A program made the position numbers and the translations under genes. This document shows, one piece after another, positions 1 through 8,242 of a DNA stretch of 64,000 nt. The notes beneath the pieces are model-generated. The model was not told the origin of the DNA. It was given only the letters and a program-made list of their open reading frames with translations, and did no database searches. How positions within the stretch are numbered: the stretch's first letter is position 1; every line of letters starts with the position of its first letter. The stretch lies in assembly GCA_017694845.1 (NCBI GenBank), contig JADIMI010000066.1, positions 1 through 64,000 on the forward strand. Direction: 5' to 3'. This stretch comes from Candidatus Cryptobacteroides intestinavium (GTDB lineage Bacteria; Bacteroidota; Bacteroidia; Bacteroidales; UBA932).

Positions 1-395
1 GAACATTCATTCTCGATCTCGACAAACGGCTTCTCCGGACAGATGTCCATCAGACGACGAAGGAAGGCTGCAAGCATATCCTGCTGAAGCAGAGGGCTAC
101 CTCCAGTCACGACAAGATGATGTCCCGCCCCGAGCAGTCCGGTCAGGCCCTCGGAGACAAAAAGCCGTTCAAGACTGTCGAGAGAAATTCTGTTCACACT
201 GGTCCATATATCGGCAGTGTCGCACCATCTGCAATTCAGCCTGCACCCCGACAGTCTAAGGAACACGGCCGGGACACCGGAATATACCCCTTCACCCTGA
301 AACGCATCACAGAAACACTCCGCGACGTCCAGATGCCCGAGCTCCGGATGATCATTCCATTCTTTTATACCGGGTGTTATAAGTATTCTGGACAT
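1..395 (-). CDS. queE: 7-carboxy-7-deazaguanine synthase QueE (partial, C-terminus outside window)
   Basis: This is a radical SAM enzyme that converts 6-carboxytetrahydropterin to 7-carboxy-7-deazaguanine in queuosine/preQ0 synthesis. Only the first 131 residues lie in the window. I see the substrate-binding stretch FQGEGVYSG at residues 32-40, the [4Fe-4S] cluster motif CRLNCRWC at 51-58 (the CX3CX2C form) and the glycine-rich VVTGGSPLLQ. I chose the ATG at 395 because the frame is open from there and it lies inside the end of queD; the genes overlap by 19 bp, so they are probably translationally coupled. The family is usually about 200-240 residues, so roughly half is missing beyond position 1. 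Confidence 0.9.
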   Translation of the reverse strand, partial: MSRILITPGIKEWNDHPELGHLDVAECFCDAFQGEGVYSGVPAVFLRLSGCRLNCRWCDTADIWTSVNRISLDSLERLFVSEGLTGLLGAGHHLVVTGGSPLLQQDMLAAFLRRLMDICPEKPFVEIENEC

Positions 396-961
396 CCGAA
401 CCTTCCGTTTTCAGAAGACAGGACAGACATTATCTCTCCTATCTTCGTGTCAGACATAACCTCGTCTGAAAAGACCACAGACTGCAGGGGTATAGAATCC
501 AGGTCAGTGACAAGCGGCTCACGACCCTCTGTCTCCGCATACCCGGTCTCGGTCTCGTGCACTCTGACTGACCTGACTTCCACACATGCCTCCCCGTTGG
601 CAAACAGGGTCCTGTCAAGCATTTTCTGGACTATCCAGTGAAAGAACCTTGCAAGATTCTCCGCTGTCGGAGAAAAAGGCAGCTCCACCCACCTTCTGGA
701 CATTCGTCTGACATTCTCCTTGAATTCCTCAGGCTCCCGATCCCATACAAGATAGGAATGGTCGAACGCCTCGAACACCTCCCTGACCCACGGCCTCAGA
801 AGGCTGAAATCCATTACCATCCCTGCATTGTCAAGGGAATCCGACCTGAGAAAAAGCTCCACCCTGAAGCTGTGCCCGTGGATATTCCACCTGCACCTGG
901 CAGTACTGCATCCTCTTACTATATGCGCAGCCTCGAACCTGTATTCCTTTCTGATAAGCAT
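377..961 (-). CDS. queD: 6-carboxytetrahydropterin synthase QueD
   Basis: QueD converts dihydroneopterin triphosphate to 6-carboxytetrahydropterin, the step before QueE. Zinc ligands appear as H13 in FEAAH and H28/H30 in IHGHSF, with C23 in the catalytic-cysteine position (spacing CX4HGH rather than the CX3HGH of the E. coli enzyme). FDHSYLVWD and the later TAENLARFF and VHETETG motifs are also family-like. At 194 residues it is longer than the roughly 120-residue E. coli protein, because of longer loops and a C-terminal extension. It lies between the dehydrogenase gene and queE and overlaps queE. Confidence 0.9.
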   Translation of the reverse strand: MLIRKEYRFEAAHIVRGCSTARCRWNIHGHSFRVELFLRSDSLDNAGMVMDFSLLRPWVREVFEAFDHSYLVWDREPEEFKENVRRMSRRWVELPFSPTAENLARFFHWIVQKMLDRTLFANGEACVEVRSVRVHETETGYAETEGREPLVTDLDSIPLQSVVFSDEVMSDTKIGEIMSVLSSENGRFGCPEYL

Positions 962-992
962 AGCTGTCCTTTTACAGGGAAACGTCAGGTCA

Positions 993-1919
993 TCAGTAAC
1001 CAGCGGCTATGTTGTCTGCAATCATCGCCACAAGTCTCTCCCTTGCTTCAATGCTCGCCCAGCCGATATGAGGGGTAAGGATAAGCCTGTCCCTGTTGCG
1101 GACATTCAGAAGAGGGTTGTCGGCAGGAAGAGGTTCCGCCGTGAACACATCCACTCCCGCTCCGGCTATCCACCCTCCATCTATGGCCTCGGCAAGGGCG
1201 GCCTCATCGATTATGCCTCCCCTGCCCATATTCACTATATATGCAGTGGACTTCATCTTGCGCAACTGTTCAGCTCCGACCAGACCGGCCGTCCTTTCAT
1301 TGTATGGTGCGTGAATGGATATTATATCCGATGAGGACATCAGCGTGTCCAGGTCGACACTCGGATAATCCTTTGAATGGGATGTGCCGGAAGTGGAGAA
1401 ATAGCTGACATTCATTCCGAACGCCTCCCCGACCTTTGCCACATTGCCGCCTATGTTCCCCAGGCCGATGATACCCAGTCTCTTCCCGCGAAGTTCGAAG
1501 AACATCTTAGACACATCCGTGAACAGTCCGCTGCGGGAATATTCGCCGGACTTCACAAAGTCATCAAAATACCGGCACCTCCCGACAAGGGAGAGTATCA
1601 TCATGAACGTCATCTGCACCACGGAGTCAGTGGAATACCCGACCGCATTCCTGACCGGGATACCCTTAGAGGCAGCATACTCAAGATCTATGTTGTTGAC
1701 CCCGGTGGCAGCCTCGCATATCAGCCTGAGCTTCGGGGCTGCATCCACCAGTTCCTTGTCCACCTTGATTTTATTGATTATCAACACTTCCGCATCTTTG
1801 ACCCTTTGGAGCGCCTCCTCTCTGTCAGAAGTCTGGAAACATTCCAGCTCTCCGAGCGCGGATATCGGGGAGAACGAGACATCCCCCATTGTCGCGGCAT
1901 CAAGAAATACTATCTTCAT
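993..1919 (-). CDS. D-2-hydroxyacid dehydrogenase (NAD-binding)
   Basis: A 308-residue cytoplasmic oxidoreductase of the D-isomer-specific 2-hydroxyacid dehydrogenase family, which interconverts 2-keto acids and D-2-hydroxyacids with NAD(P)H. The Rossmann motif GLGNIGGNV follows the family pattern GxGxxG. The catalytic triad is recognisable: Arg in VNMGRGGIIDE, Glu in GVDVFTAEPLP and His in LTPHIGWAS. The substrate cannot be assigned; glycerate (HprA-like) or lactate dehydrogenases are the closest in layout. It sits 31 bp upstream of queD on the same strand and may share its transcript, though no functional link to queuosine is evident. Confidence 0.85.
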   Translation of the reverse strand: MKIVFLDAATMGDVSFSPISALGELECFQTSDREEALQRVKDAEVLIINKIKVDKELVDAAPKLRLICEAATGVNNIDLEYAASKGIPVRNAVGYSTDSVVQMTFMMILSLVGRCRYFDDFVKSGEYSRSGLFTDVSKMFFELRGKRLGIIGLGNIGGNVAKVGEAFGMNVSYFSTSGTSHSKDYPSVDLDTLMSSSDIISIHAPYNERTAGLVGAEQLRKMKSTAYIVNMGRGGIIDEAALAEAIDGGWIAGAGVDVFTAEPLPADNPLLNVRNRDRLILTPHIGWASIEARERLVAMIADNIAAGY

Positions 1920-1985
1920 ATATTATCCTTTAAACCTGTTTCATAGCCGGGCCCGGCGGAAATTCCACCGGTAGCGGAGACAAAC

Positions 1986-2012
1986 AAAAAGGGATGACAT
2001 AACTGCCATCCC
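1986..2012 (-). terminator. terminator of the tRNA-Leu gene
   Basis: On the minus strand a 6-bp stem (GGGATG at 2012-2007 pairing with CATCCC at 1996-1991) is followed by a run of five T, immediately downstream of the tRNA. It is a simple intrinsic terminator separating the tRNA from the dehydrogenase-queDE genes. Confidence 0.75.
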
Positions 2013-2015
2013 CGG

Positions 2016-2099
2016 TGCGCAGGATCAGAGTCGAACTGACACGCCATTTCTGGCACTACCTCCTGAGAGTAGCGCGTCTACCAATTTCGCCACCTGCGC
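2016..2099 (-). tRNA. tRNA-Leu (anticodon CAG)
   Basis: Read on the minus strand, a complete class II tRNA folds here: acceptor stem GCGCAGG/CCTGCGC, a D-arm, an anticodon stem CTACT/GGTAG enclosing the loop CTCAGGA (U33 followed by anticodon CAG), a long variable arm typical of leucine tRNAs, and a T-arm GTCAG/CTGAT around TTCGACT. The discriminator base is A. The next bases are CCG, so the CCA tail is not fully encoded and must be added after transcription. Confidence 0.95.
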
Positions 2100-2114
2100 C
2101 TCAAAAAGTGACTG

Positions 2115-2144
2115 CAAAGATAAGAAATCTTTTTCACATAGCAA
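2115..2144 (-). promoter_or_regulatory. promoter of tRNA-Leu (Bacteroidetes -33/-7 type)
   Basis: On the minus strand TTG (2144-2142), a 19-nt spacer and TATCTTTG (2122-2115) match the known Bacteroidetes vegetative promoter pattern TTG-N19-TAnnTTTG. The tRNA begins 15 nt downstream of the -7 box. It makes the tRNA independent of the fimbrial operon upstream. Confidence 0.8.
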
Positions 2145-2182
2145 GAGTTTCGGAAAAATTCTCTCATAATATCCATCTGCAG

Positions 2183-2995
2183 TCATATTTCGACATCGAT
2201 ATCGAATGCCACTTCCCAGTCATTGACTACAAACGTTACATCCGTCTTGGCATAATCTATCATGACAGACACATCCTCAAGGTCCGGAGCCGACCAGTCA
2301 TAGCCGCTCTCAATGATATATTCCCCGATTGCGAACTCCCTGAGCACACCATCCCCATCCGAGATAAGCAGTTTCAGGGATCCATCCGACTGTCTGGGGA
2401 TCCTTACAGTGCAGCTCCCGTTTTCATCAAGCACCGGATCAAAGGAGAACCCGCCATAATGTATCCCGCCATTCACACCGTAGCCATCGACATTCCCCTC
2501 AATCATAAGTCTGAAATCAGAGCCTTCGTCTGCAACCATACTGACAGTCAGTACACAATAATTCTTGTGCAGAACGACAGGAACTGTCAGCGTTTCGCCC
2601 GATGCATCCAGACAGGACGAAAACATATTCACTGCCGGGCATTCTTCACCGTACGGAATGGACAGTGAGGCTCCATCTTCGCCAGTCATCCGGGTGAAAT
2701 CGGGGAAACCGCTCTCCACAGAATATACATTTGCAGATATCTTCCCCTTTGGAACCGGAACCTCATACACGTAACCGTAATTTTCACAATGAATGGTACA
2801 TCTGTGAAGAAAGCCGTCCGCAGACAGGAGACTCAAAGACAAGGAATCCGACCTGTCTGGATCCACCCTGCTTAAATCCAGCATTACGACACAGGGACAC
2901 ACGCTCCTGTCCTCTTTCACTGAACACCCTATGCATACCGCAATGACCGACAATCCGATCAGCACTACGGACGACAATCTTCCAGACATAACCAT
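2183..2995 (-). CDS. FimB/Mfa2-family fimbrial anchor or minor subunit lipoprotein
   Basis: A 270-residue predicted lipoprotein with a signal peptide and lipobox ending at VCIGCS. The DRSVCPC stretch just after the lipid cysteine is typical of the Mfa2/FimB family, whose members anchor type V fimbriae of Bacteroidales to the outer membrane and control fimbria length. It is the last gene of the fimbrial operon and starts 5 bp after the major fimbrillin stop. Its C-terminus (VNDWEVAFDIDVEI) resembles the end of the neighbouring fimbrillin, suggesting a shared terminal beta-strand. Family assignment is by motif and context; the exact role as anchor or tip protein is inferred. Confidence 0.8.
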   Translation of the reverse strand: MVMSGRLSSVVLIGLSVIAVCIGCSVKEDRSVCPCVVMLDLSRVDPDRSDSLSLSLLSADGFLHRCTIHCENYGYVYEVPVPKGKISANVYSVESGFPDFTRMTGEDGASLSIPYGEECPAVNMFSSCLDASGETLTVPVVLHKNYCVLTVSMVADEGSDFRLMIEGNVDGYGVNGGIHYGGFSFDPVLDENGSCTVRIPRQSDGSLKLLISDGDGVLREFAIGEYIIESGYDWSAPDLEDVSVMIDYAKTDVTFVVNDWEVAFDIDVEI

Positions 2996-3000
2996 ACTCC

Positions 3001-3978
3001 TTAAATTTCTACTGCTTCAGATGAACCCTGCTCCCAGTCAGACACCGATATGGTGAACGAAGCATCTCCGAATGACACCGGGACATCAGGATCATCAGAT
3101 CCCGTCCTCGTTATCCTGAGTTCCGTGATCTCATACTTGTGATTGCTCTCCAGACCCTCCACAGATACAGGGTAATAATATGTCTTCCCATCGATGGACA
3201 CCTCGACGACCAGGCGGGTATAGCGCGGAGACCATTCTTTGTCATCGCTGTCATTTGCAGTCGGATTCGGATAGCAATAGAAATAATGCGGCTGTGAATA
3301 CGACTCTCCATAAGGCACTGTCTCATCCATAGTCCCGCTGTAAAGAAGAGCCGGGACATCATCTGCAAGCCGCTGTCTGTTCAGCCATACCGACGGAACA
3401 CCTCCACCGGCATACAGGGCATCCCCGGCCACATTGACCAGATATATTCCCGTTATCTTCAGCTCGGCATCCCTGTACTGGTCAAGAGTGAATGCATTCG
3501 TGATCTTGCTGATACCGACCCTTGCGACAAGGCGCGAGACAGCTATGGTTATATCAGCCTGCACCGCGACAGTCTCATCCGTACTCCCGTACATCACATA
3601 ACGCCCGACACTGTTGTCTCCGAGGCCGGAGACCGACCGCTCGAGGGACGCCCTGTCCTTGACATCCGTAAGCGATGGGGCATTCACTACAGCCGCTATA
3701 TGCTTGCGGCCTGCCGTGCATTTCAGGGACACCGAAGATGATTCGGCTGAAGTCCAGGCATCCAGGCTCCCATCTTCCCTGAACACGAACACCTGGAGAT
3801 TCACTACATTTCCCTCTCCTGTAATATCAGTGACTCTGGTCCCTGCCACCGGGACGGTAATGTCCAGAGTCACATCCCTGGACTGATATTCACCGGCATT
3901 GTCAGCCTCTTCCTGGCTGCAGGCTACATTGCAGACCGCTGCGGCCGCAATGGCAAAAAAGAATAAAAGTTTTTTCAT
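3001..3978 (-). CDS. FimA/Mfa1-like major fimbrillin lipoprotein precursor
   Basis: A 325-residue fimbrial shaft subunit candidate. The signal peptide and lipobox end at NVACS. The N-terminal domain has the pattern of FimA/Mfa1 proteins: TLDITVPVAGTRVTD, then LQVFVFREDGSLDAW and GRKHIAAVVNAP. In type V fimbriae of Porphyromonas the lipidated precursor is cut after an Arg near the first strand so that a neighbour's C-terminal strand can insert; the Arg in AGTRVTD is a plausible cut site. The C-terminal strand FTISVSDWEQ would be the donor. It lies 18 bp after the OmpA/TPR lipoprotein and 5 bp before the Mfa2-like gene. Confidence 0.8.
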   Translation of the reverse strand: MKKLLFFFAIAAAAVCNVACSQEEADNAGEYQSRDVTLDITVPVAGTRVTDITGEGNVVNLQVFVFREDGSLDAWTSAESSSVSLKCTAGRKHIAAVVNAPSLTDVKDRASLERSVSGLGDNSVGRYVMYGSTDETVAVQADITIAVSRLVARVGISKITNAFTLDQYRDAELKITGIYLVNVAGDALYAGGGVPSVWLNRQRLADDVPALLYSGTMDETVPYGESYSQPHYFYCYPNPTANDSDDKEWSPRYTRLVVEVSIDGKTYYYPVSVEGLESNHKYEITELRITRTGSDDPDVPVSFGDASFTISVSDWEQGSSEAVEI

Positions 3979-3996
3979 ATTATTGCGTCTTAAACG

Positions 3997-5892
3997 TTAA
4001 TGTCTGTCTTCCCCCGGCCTTATTATATCTGAAAGTTCCGGATCGAGATTGGCCCTGAAGGCCATAGCCGGGTCCCTGTCTATGCATCTGAGATACACTT
4101 CCCTCGCCTCGCCGAACATACCGAGCCTTGCAAGGGCGATAGCCATCAGATAATCTGTTTTCGCCGACGGAGGCGACAAGGACTCAAGATCCCTGATCGC
4201 CGAATGATTGTATCCGGCGGAAAGATATGCGAGAGCCGTATTGTAGTCGTGATACGGCCTCAGAAGTTCAACTGCCCTCCGGTAGTCCAGATTCTTCAGG
4301 GCCTCCACGCCCTGCATATATACAGAGTCCAGCTCTGTCGTATGGACAGTATCCCTGTCCATTCCTCTACGGTGCAGATAGAAATCGAACTTCACGCTCC
4401 GCAGACGCGGGTAGATCTTCTCCCTGAGATACCTGTATTCCGGCATTTCTGCGAGTATGCCCGTCTCGGCGCTGTCTCTGTCATATATTCCGGCCGCCGC
4501 AAGGATCCTGTCTTTCGCACGTCCGCCCAGCACGGTATCATTCTTCACCAGCCTGCACAGCTGGTCCCAGTTCTCCGGGACAGACTCCGCCTTGAGCACG
4601 GGACGGTTTTCTTCATCCAGCAGCGATCCTATGAAATCCTTCATTGTGTCCGCCCTGGCAAGAGACAGCCTTGAATTATATGCATATCTCCCTTCCGGTG
4701 AACATGATGCAGTCACGACAAGAGAATCCAGTATGAACTCTGTCCTGCCCACTACCGCCGACACGCATTCCCTTATCCTTGCAAGCTCGGCCCTGTTGCC
4801 CGGAAGCAGGGTGTCCAGGTCTGCGCTGCCCTGGGCGAAGTCTATGAAGGCGTGGGTATTGTCATATACATACCTTTCGATTACGCGCATTACATATCTC
4901 GGCGACATATCGGCAAGAGTGGACAGTGAACTGACATAGAAGACTATATCTTCCGGCCGTCCCACAGTGCAGATGACTTCTCCGTCCTCGTACAGACACC
5001 CATCCAGCGCCACCTCTATCTTCCTTAGCCCCGGACGGCTCTCGACCTGCTGCACATATCTGTATATCAGCCCTCCTGCCATATCCGAAATGACTGTGTC
5101 AAGGCGGATGCCATCCGAGACGAGCGGATCTTTGATGAACCTGCGGAACATCATAGCCCTCCCTGCTTTGCGACGTTCGTTCCTGTCGAAAAGATGATGT
5201 CTTGTATAGTGTTCCAGAGCTTCCCTCTGGCTCACTCCGAATATACTCTCCGCCACAGGATCCGGGACAAATGAAGTATCGTTCTTCATAGCATACGTAT
5301 CTGGGAAATGTCTCATAATGAATATCTCGAGCTGTCTGAGCCGGATGAAGTCCGTACTGTCCGTTATTATCGACTGCAGGAATCTCTCATACCTTCTGTA
5401 GCCCCGCATCTGCTCATCCCTGTATTTCCGGCCTGTTATGCAGACAGGATCAAGCCTTGTACTGTCTCCCATGATCTTTATGAGAGGGAGGAGTTCCAGC
5501 TTCCAGGAAGATGAAAGCAGCTCCTCCGGCACCGTTATGTCGAATTCTATACTGACTCTGCCGAACCTCTCGGCCACATTCCTGAACCTTGCCACGACCC
5601 TCGATTCCGTAATGACATCCGTCGCTACCATCTCCCCCGTCTCCTCATCTTTGATAGCATTCATTATCAAGGGCCCGCCGCTGTCCGCTGCCATAGAATC
5701 CACCTTTATCTGCTGCACAAGTCTCTCCCTCTCCTCTTCAAACCCGATATCCTCAGGGACGGACAGGTCCGGACGCACTTCGCCTTCCCTTATCCCGGAC
5801 ACAGTCCTCCCCGACACGCACGAGACGGCCAGCGACACCACCGCGGCAAAGCCCAGGAACACAGCCGTACGGTATTTTCTGTCAGAAAACAT
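3997..5892 (-). CDS. fimbrial-operon lipoprotein with OmpA-like and TPR-like regions
   Basis: A 631-residue predicted lipoprotein (lipobox near AVSCVSG). The first half has no domain I can name. The middle part, around residues 385-445, resembles an OmpA-type peptidoglycan-associated fold (LDSLVVTASCSPEG followed by NSRLSLARADTMKDFI). The last 120 residues look like tetratricopeptide helices (YMQGVEALKNLDYRRAVELL and repeats). It overlaps the end of the DUF3575 gene by 11 bp. DUF3575 and OmpA-like proteins are recurrent partners in Bacteroidales fimbrial loci, so a role in assembly or envelope anchoring is inferred. Confidence 0.65.
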   Translation of the reverse strand: MFSDRKYRTAVFLGFAAVVSLAVSCVSGRTVSGIREGEVRPDLSVPEDIGFEEERERLVQQIKVDSMAADSGGPLIMNAIKDEETGEMVATDVITESRVVARFRNVAERFGRVSIEFDITVPEELLSSSWKLELLPLIKIMGDSTRLDPVCITGRKYRDEQMRGYRRYERFLQSIITDSTDFIRLRQLEIFIMRHFPDTYAMKNDTSFVPDPVAESIFGVSQREALEHYTRHHLFDRNERRKAGRAMMFRRFIKDPLVSDGIRLDTVISDMAGGLIYRYVQQVESRPGLRKIEVALDGCLYEDGEVICTVGRPEDIVFYVSSLSTLADMSPRYVMRVIERYVYDNTHAFIDFAQGSADLDTLLPGNRAELARIRECVSAVVGRTEFILDSLVVTASCSPEGRYAYNSRLSLARADTMKDFIGSLLDEENRPVLKAESVPENWDQLCRLVKNDTVLGGRAKDRILAAAGIYDRDSAETGILAEMPEYRYLREKIYPRLRSVKFDFYLHRRGMDRDTVHTTELDSVYMQGVEALKNLDYRRAVELLRPYHDYNTALAYLSAGYNHSAIRDLESLSPPSAKTDYLMAIALARLGMFGEAREVYLRCIDRDPAMAFRANLDPELSDIIRPGEDRH

Positions 5893-6445
5893 ATGAAATG
5901 CCTATTATGATATTGTCCGGCAATATGAACGCCCCGTTCCCCCGACCTACGGTAAGTCCGCACACAGGGCAGCTGTAACGGATACAGCTCATATAACCGG
6001 CCCAGAATCCAATCCCGAAATCCAGATTGATATGGGGATGCACCATATATGTGTACCCTGCCGACAGCCCGGCTCCGAATCTGTCCCCCTCTTCCGTCTC
6101 CGGAGAAAGAATCCCGCCGACACTGTATTCCTGATACTGAAGTCTTGCCCCGACCCACCATCCTGAATATATATGCCACGGCCAGAACCTTGTCCCTATG
6201 CTGTACGCCTGCTGTCTGCTGCGTATCGGCTGTCCAGCTCTGCTGAACGAAAAAGGATTGTACCTGGCCCCGGCAGACAGGCTCCAGTGTCTGTGAGGAG
6301 CATACGAGACTTCAGCGTTCAGAGTACCGAAATTGAGATACCCGAGAACATTGGTCGAGACAGACATCTTCTGTCCGTATGCAGAGAACGCGACCAGACT
6401 CAGCACAAGCACACCCATATGTTTCACTATACCCATATCAGTCAT
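5882..6445 (-). CDS. DUF3575-family outer-membrane protein
   Basis: A 187-residue protein with a cleavable signal peptide (ending near SAYGQ) followed by amphipathic strands such as LNFGTLNAEVSYAPHRHWSLSAG and a C-terminal aromatic residue, as in small beta-barrels. The pattern with STNVLGYLNFGTLNAE matches DUF3575 proteins, which occur in Bacteroidales fimbrial operons. Its start overlaps the stop of the upstream HExxH lipoprotein gene by 8 bp and its end overlaps the next gene, so all are likely co-translated. Function is unknown; a membrane pore or anchor for fimbria export is only inferred. Confidence 0.75.
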   Translation of the reverse strand: MTDMGIVKHMGVLVLSLVAFSAYGQKMSVSTNVLGYLNFGTLNAEVSYAPHRHWSLSAGARYNPFSFSRAGQPIRSRQQAYSIGTRFWPWHIYSGWWVGARLQYQEYSVGGILSPETEEGDRFGAGLSAGYTYMVHPHINLDFGIGFWAGYMSCIRYSCPVCGLTVGRGNGAFILPDNIIIGISYVF

Positions 6446-8027
6446 GCCTGTATCTGTTGAACACCTGCTCGATCATTATCTTCCTGTCAGGATAGAGCTC
6501 TACGAGCCTCGACCGCAATATGTCTCTGTCAATGACATCCGGCTGAAGGGCATCGGATATCTGCGACCTGGAAAGCCCCCTGTCTTCCAGATATCTGAAT
6601 ATCTGCGGATAGAACCAGAAGGATGTACCGTATGCAGGCACCTGACCTCCGTAACGTTCCTTGTGCATCATACTCTCTATATAGTAAGCCCACATCTCGC
6701 CGATCTCGCAATATCCTGCATTATCTTCATCTCCGGTCCCGTATGTCTCGCCTCCGGTCTCGACGAAAGACTCCAGTATATACATGATATATCTGTTCCA
6801 GTAATCGGTCCCTGCCTGCGAGAAATGGCTGGCATGCGCAAGTTCGTGTACCGTACTGTCATAAAGCTCGGCGTATGTACCATGGTCCTTTGTGCCGATG
6901 GTTATATCCGGAGCGAAAAACCTGATCAGCATAGAGAACACACCGAGATAGGATTTTATAAGCGCATTTTCAATGATGGCCCCGTGGTGTATCATTACGG
7001 CGCTGCTGGCAGACAGAGAGTTGAAAAGCCATATCCTGAGATCCCCCGGAGGAGCTGTCAGATCCATATCATCGGAAGAACATCTGGAGATGTATTCATA
7101 TGCGGCATTGCTCACGACAGCCCTCCTGTACAGGGCATCATCGCTTTCCCTGGTGACCGTATAGCTTATTCCCTGCGCCGGCCCCTTGCCGAGAGTGGAG
7201 ACAGATGCCGGAACCAGCACAAGGTTGAAGCCTATCGAGAACCCTGCGGAATTCTTGAAGACAAGCCGGTACCGGAGGTTGGCAGAATAGCGTTTGGGAA
7301 TGGTATAATATCCATCCCTGTCGGTATATGTGGATGAGAACTTGATGAATGAATTACAGGAGACCCTGACTCCGGCCAGTCCGAACGGCTGACCTCCGTT
7401 GGCAGCTTCATCCACTATTGTGATCCTGCCTGTCGGACTGCTTTTCCCGGCCTTCGTCATTGCTGCATCATCCAGCATATCGCCGTTCCCTGTCAGCCTG
7501 TAGGACTCGGCCTCCACTGCGTCCCAGTCCACATCCGACATAGCCTTTGTCTCTTCGCTGTTGTCAGCGAGAAAGCATTCATCGATTATTTCATACCTTA
7601 TGTCCGGAAACCTGAAATCCTTGTCCACCACGGCGTACTGCCAGGTTATGCTGTCATCCCCGACCGAAGGGTCATGATAATAGTCCCCTTCGGCTATTAT
7701 CTCGTAGTCCATAGGATGATCCAGCATCTCCACCCCCATGCTTTCCAGCATATCGAACTCCTCCTGGTCGACAGGCAGGAATCTCACATACAGGTCGGTG
7801 GTCTGCACCACATCTCTGGATTTCGTCGGATATAAGGCAGAAAAGGCCTCCCTGGCATTCTCTGTCGTATACGGATTGTCCAGACGGTCTCCCAGAACAA
7901 TCATCCCGTGCGCAAGACCGTCATCATAGAGGAAGCCATCATCCCCGGGCTGCACTCCTCCCTTGTCACAGGACATCATCAGCAATGTCACTGCAAAGAT
8001 TCCGATAAACTTTTCCATTGGCTCCAT
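6438..8027 (-). CDS. putative zinc metallopeptidase lipoprotein heading the fimbrial operon
   Basis: A 529-residue predicted lipoprotein (lipobox at LLMMSCDKGG). Around residues 205-265 there is a carboxypeptidase-regulatory-like beta-sandwich pattern (GLAGVRVSCNS, DRDGYYTIPKRY). Residues 394-398 form HELAH, the HExxH zinc-binding motif of gluzincin/metzincin-like peptidases, followed by SHF and a downstream Glu-rich helix (ESFVETGGETYG) that could supply a third ligand. It is first in a five-gene fimbrial operon. I do not recognise a named family. Processing of the fimbrillin precursor is a possible role but is inference from position. The start could also be the second ATG three codons in. 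Confidence 0.6.
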   Translation of the reverse strand: MEPMEKFIGIFAVTLLMMSCDKGGVQPGDDGFLYDDGLAHGMIVLGDRLDNPYTTENAREAFSALYPTKSRDVVQTTDLYVRFLPVDQEEFDMLESMGVEMLDHPMDYEIIAEGDYYHDPSVGDDSITWQYAVVDKDFRFPDIRYEIIDECFLADNSEETKAMSDVDWDAVEAESYRLTGNGDMLDDAAMTKAGKSSPTGRITIVDEAANGGQPFGLAGVRVSCNSFIKFSSTYTDRDGYYTIPKRYSANLRYRLVFKNSAGFSIGFNLVLVPASVSTLGKGPAQGISYTVTRESDDALYRRAVVSNAAYEYISRCSSDDMDLTAPPGDLRIWLFNSLSASSAVMIHHGAIIENALIKSYLGVFSMLIRFFAPDITIGTKDHGTYAELYDSTVHELAHASHFSQAGTDYWNRYIMYILESFVETGGETYGTGDEDNAGYCEIGEMWAYYIESMMHKERYGGQVPAYGTSFWFYPQIFRYLEDRGLSRSQISDALQPDVIDRDILRSRLVELYPDRKIMIEQVFNRYRHD

Positions 8028-8041
8028 TTTTTATGTGGAGA

Positions 8042-8088
8042 CAAAAGTACCCGGATATATCCGTGTTCAGAAAAATTAAACGTTTAAT
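8042..8088 (-). promoter_or_regulatory. fimbrial operon promoter with two palindromes
   Basis: On the minus strand TACTTTTG (8049-8042) matches the -7 box TAnnTTTG, and CTG (8070-8068) with an 18-nt spacer is a weak -33 box. Two perfect palindromes overlap it: CGGATATATCCG (8052-8063) inside the spacer, and ATTAAACGTTTAAT (8075-8088) just upstream of the -33 position. Both are candidate operators. No matching inverted-repeat pair of the kind used for promoter inversion was seen. Confidence 0.55.
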
Positions 8089-8174
8089 AGAAGAAAACAG
8101 GTCTGGAGGCCATTGGAAGCCATTATTTTTCCCGGAAAACCGGAGAATTCCGCACGAAATCAGACTCCGCGCAC

Positions 8175-8213
8175 AAAAAAAAGACCCGTTCCAGCGTTAT
8201 AGGAGACGGGTCT
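8175..8213 (-). terminator. terminator of the pheT-deoC operon
   Basis: On the minus strand AGACCCGT (8213-8206) pairs with ACGGGTCT (8189-8182), followed by a run of eight T. It follows the last gene of the operon by about 30 bp. Confidence 0.85.
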
Positions 8214-8242
8214 GAAAGATTATCCGTGTTTTATTTATTATG

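Noticed and set aside
117..641. Open frame of 174 codons on the plus strand
   Set aside because: It lies antisense to queE and queD, both supported by catalytic motifs; no recognisable protein features.
2015..2668. Open frame of 217 codons on the plus strand
   Set aside because: It runs through the antisense of the tRNA-Leu gene and of the Mfa2-like gene, so it cannot be a real coding region.
6333..7337. 334-codon plus-strand frame
   Set aside because: Antisense to the HExxH lipoprotein and DUF3575 genes; long antisense frames are common here because of codon composition.
8028..8174. Invertible fimbrial promoter
   Set aside because: I looked for an inverted-repeat pair flanking the promoter; only single self-contained palindromes are present and no invertase gene is nearby.
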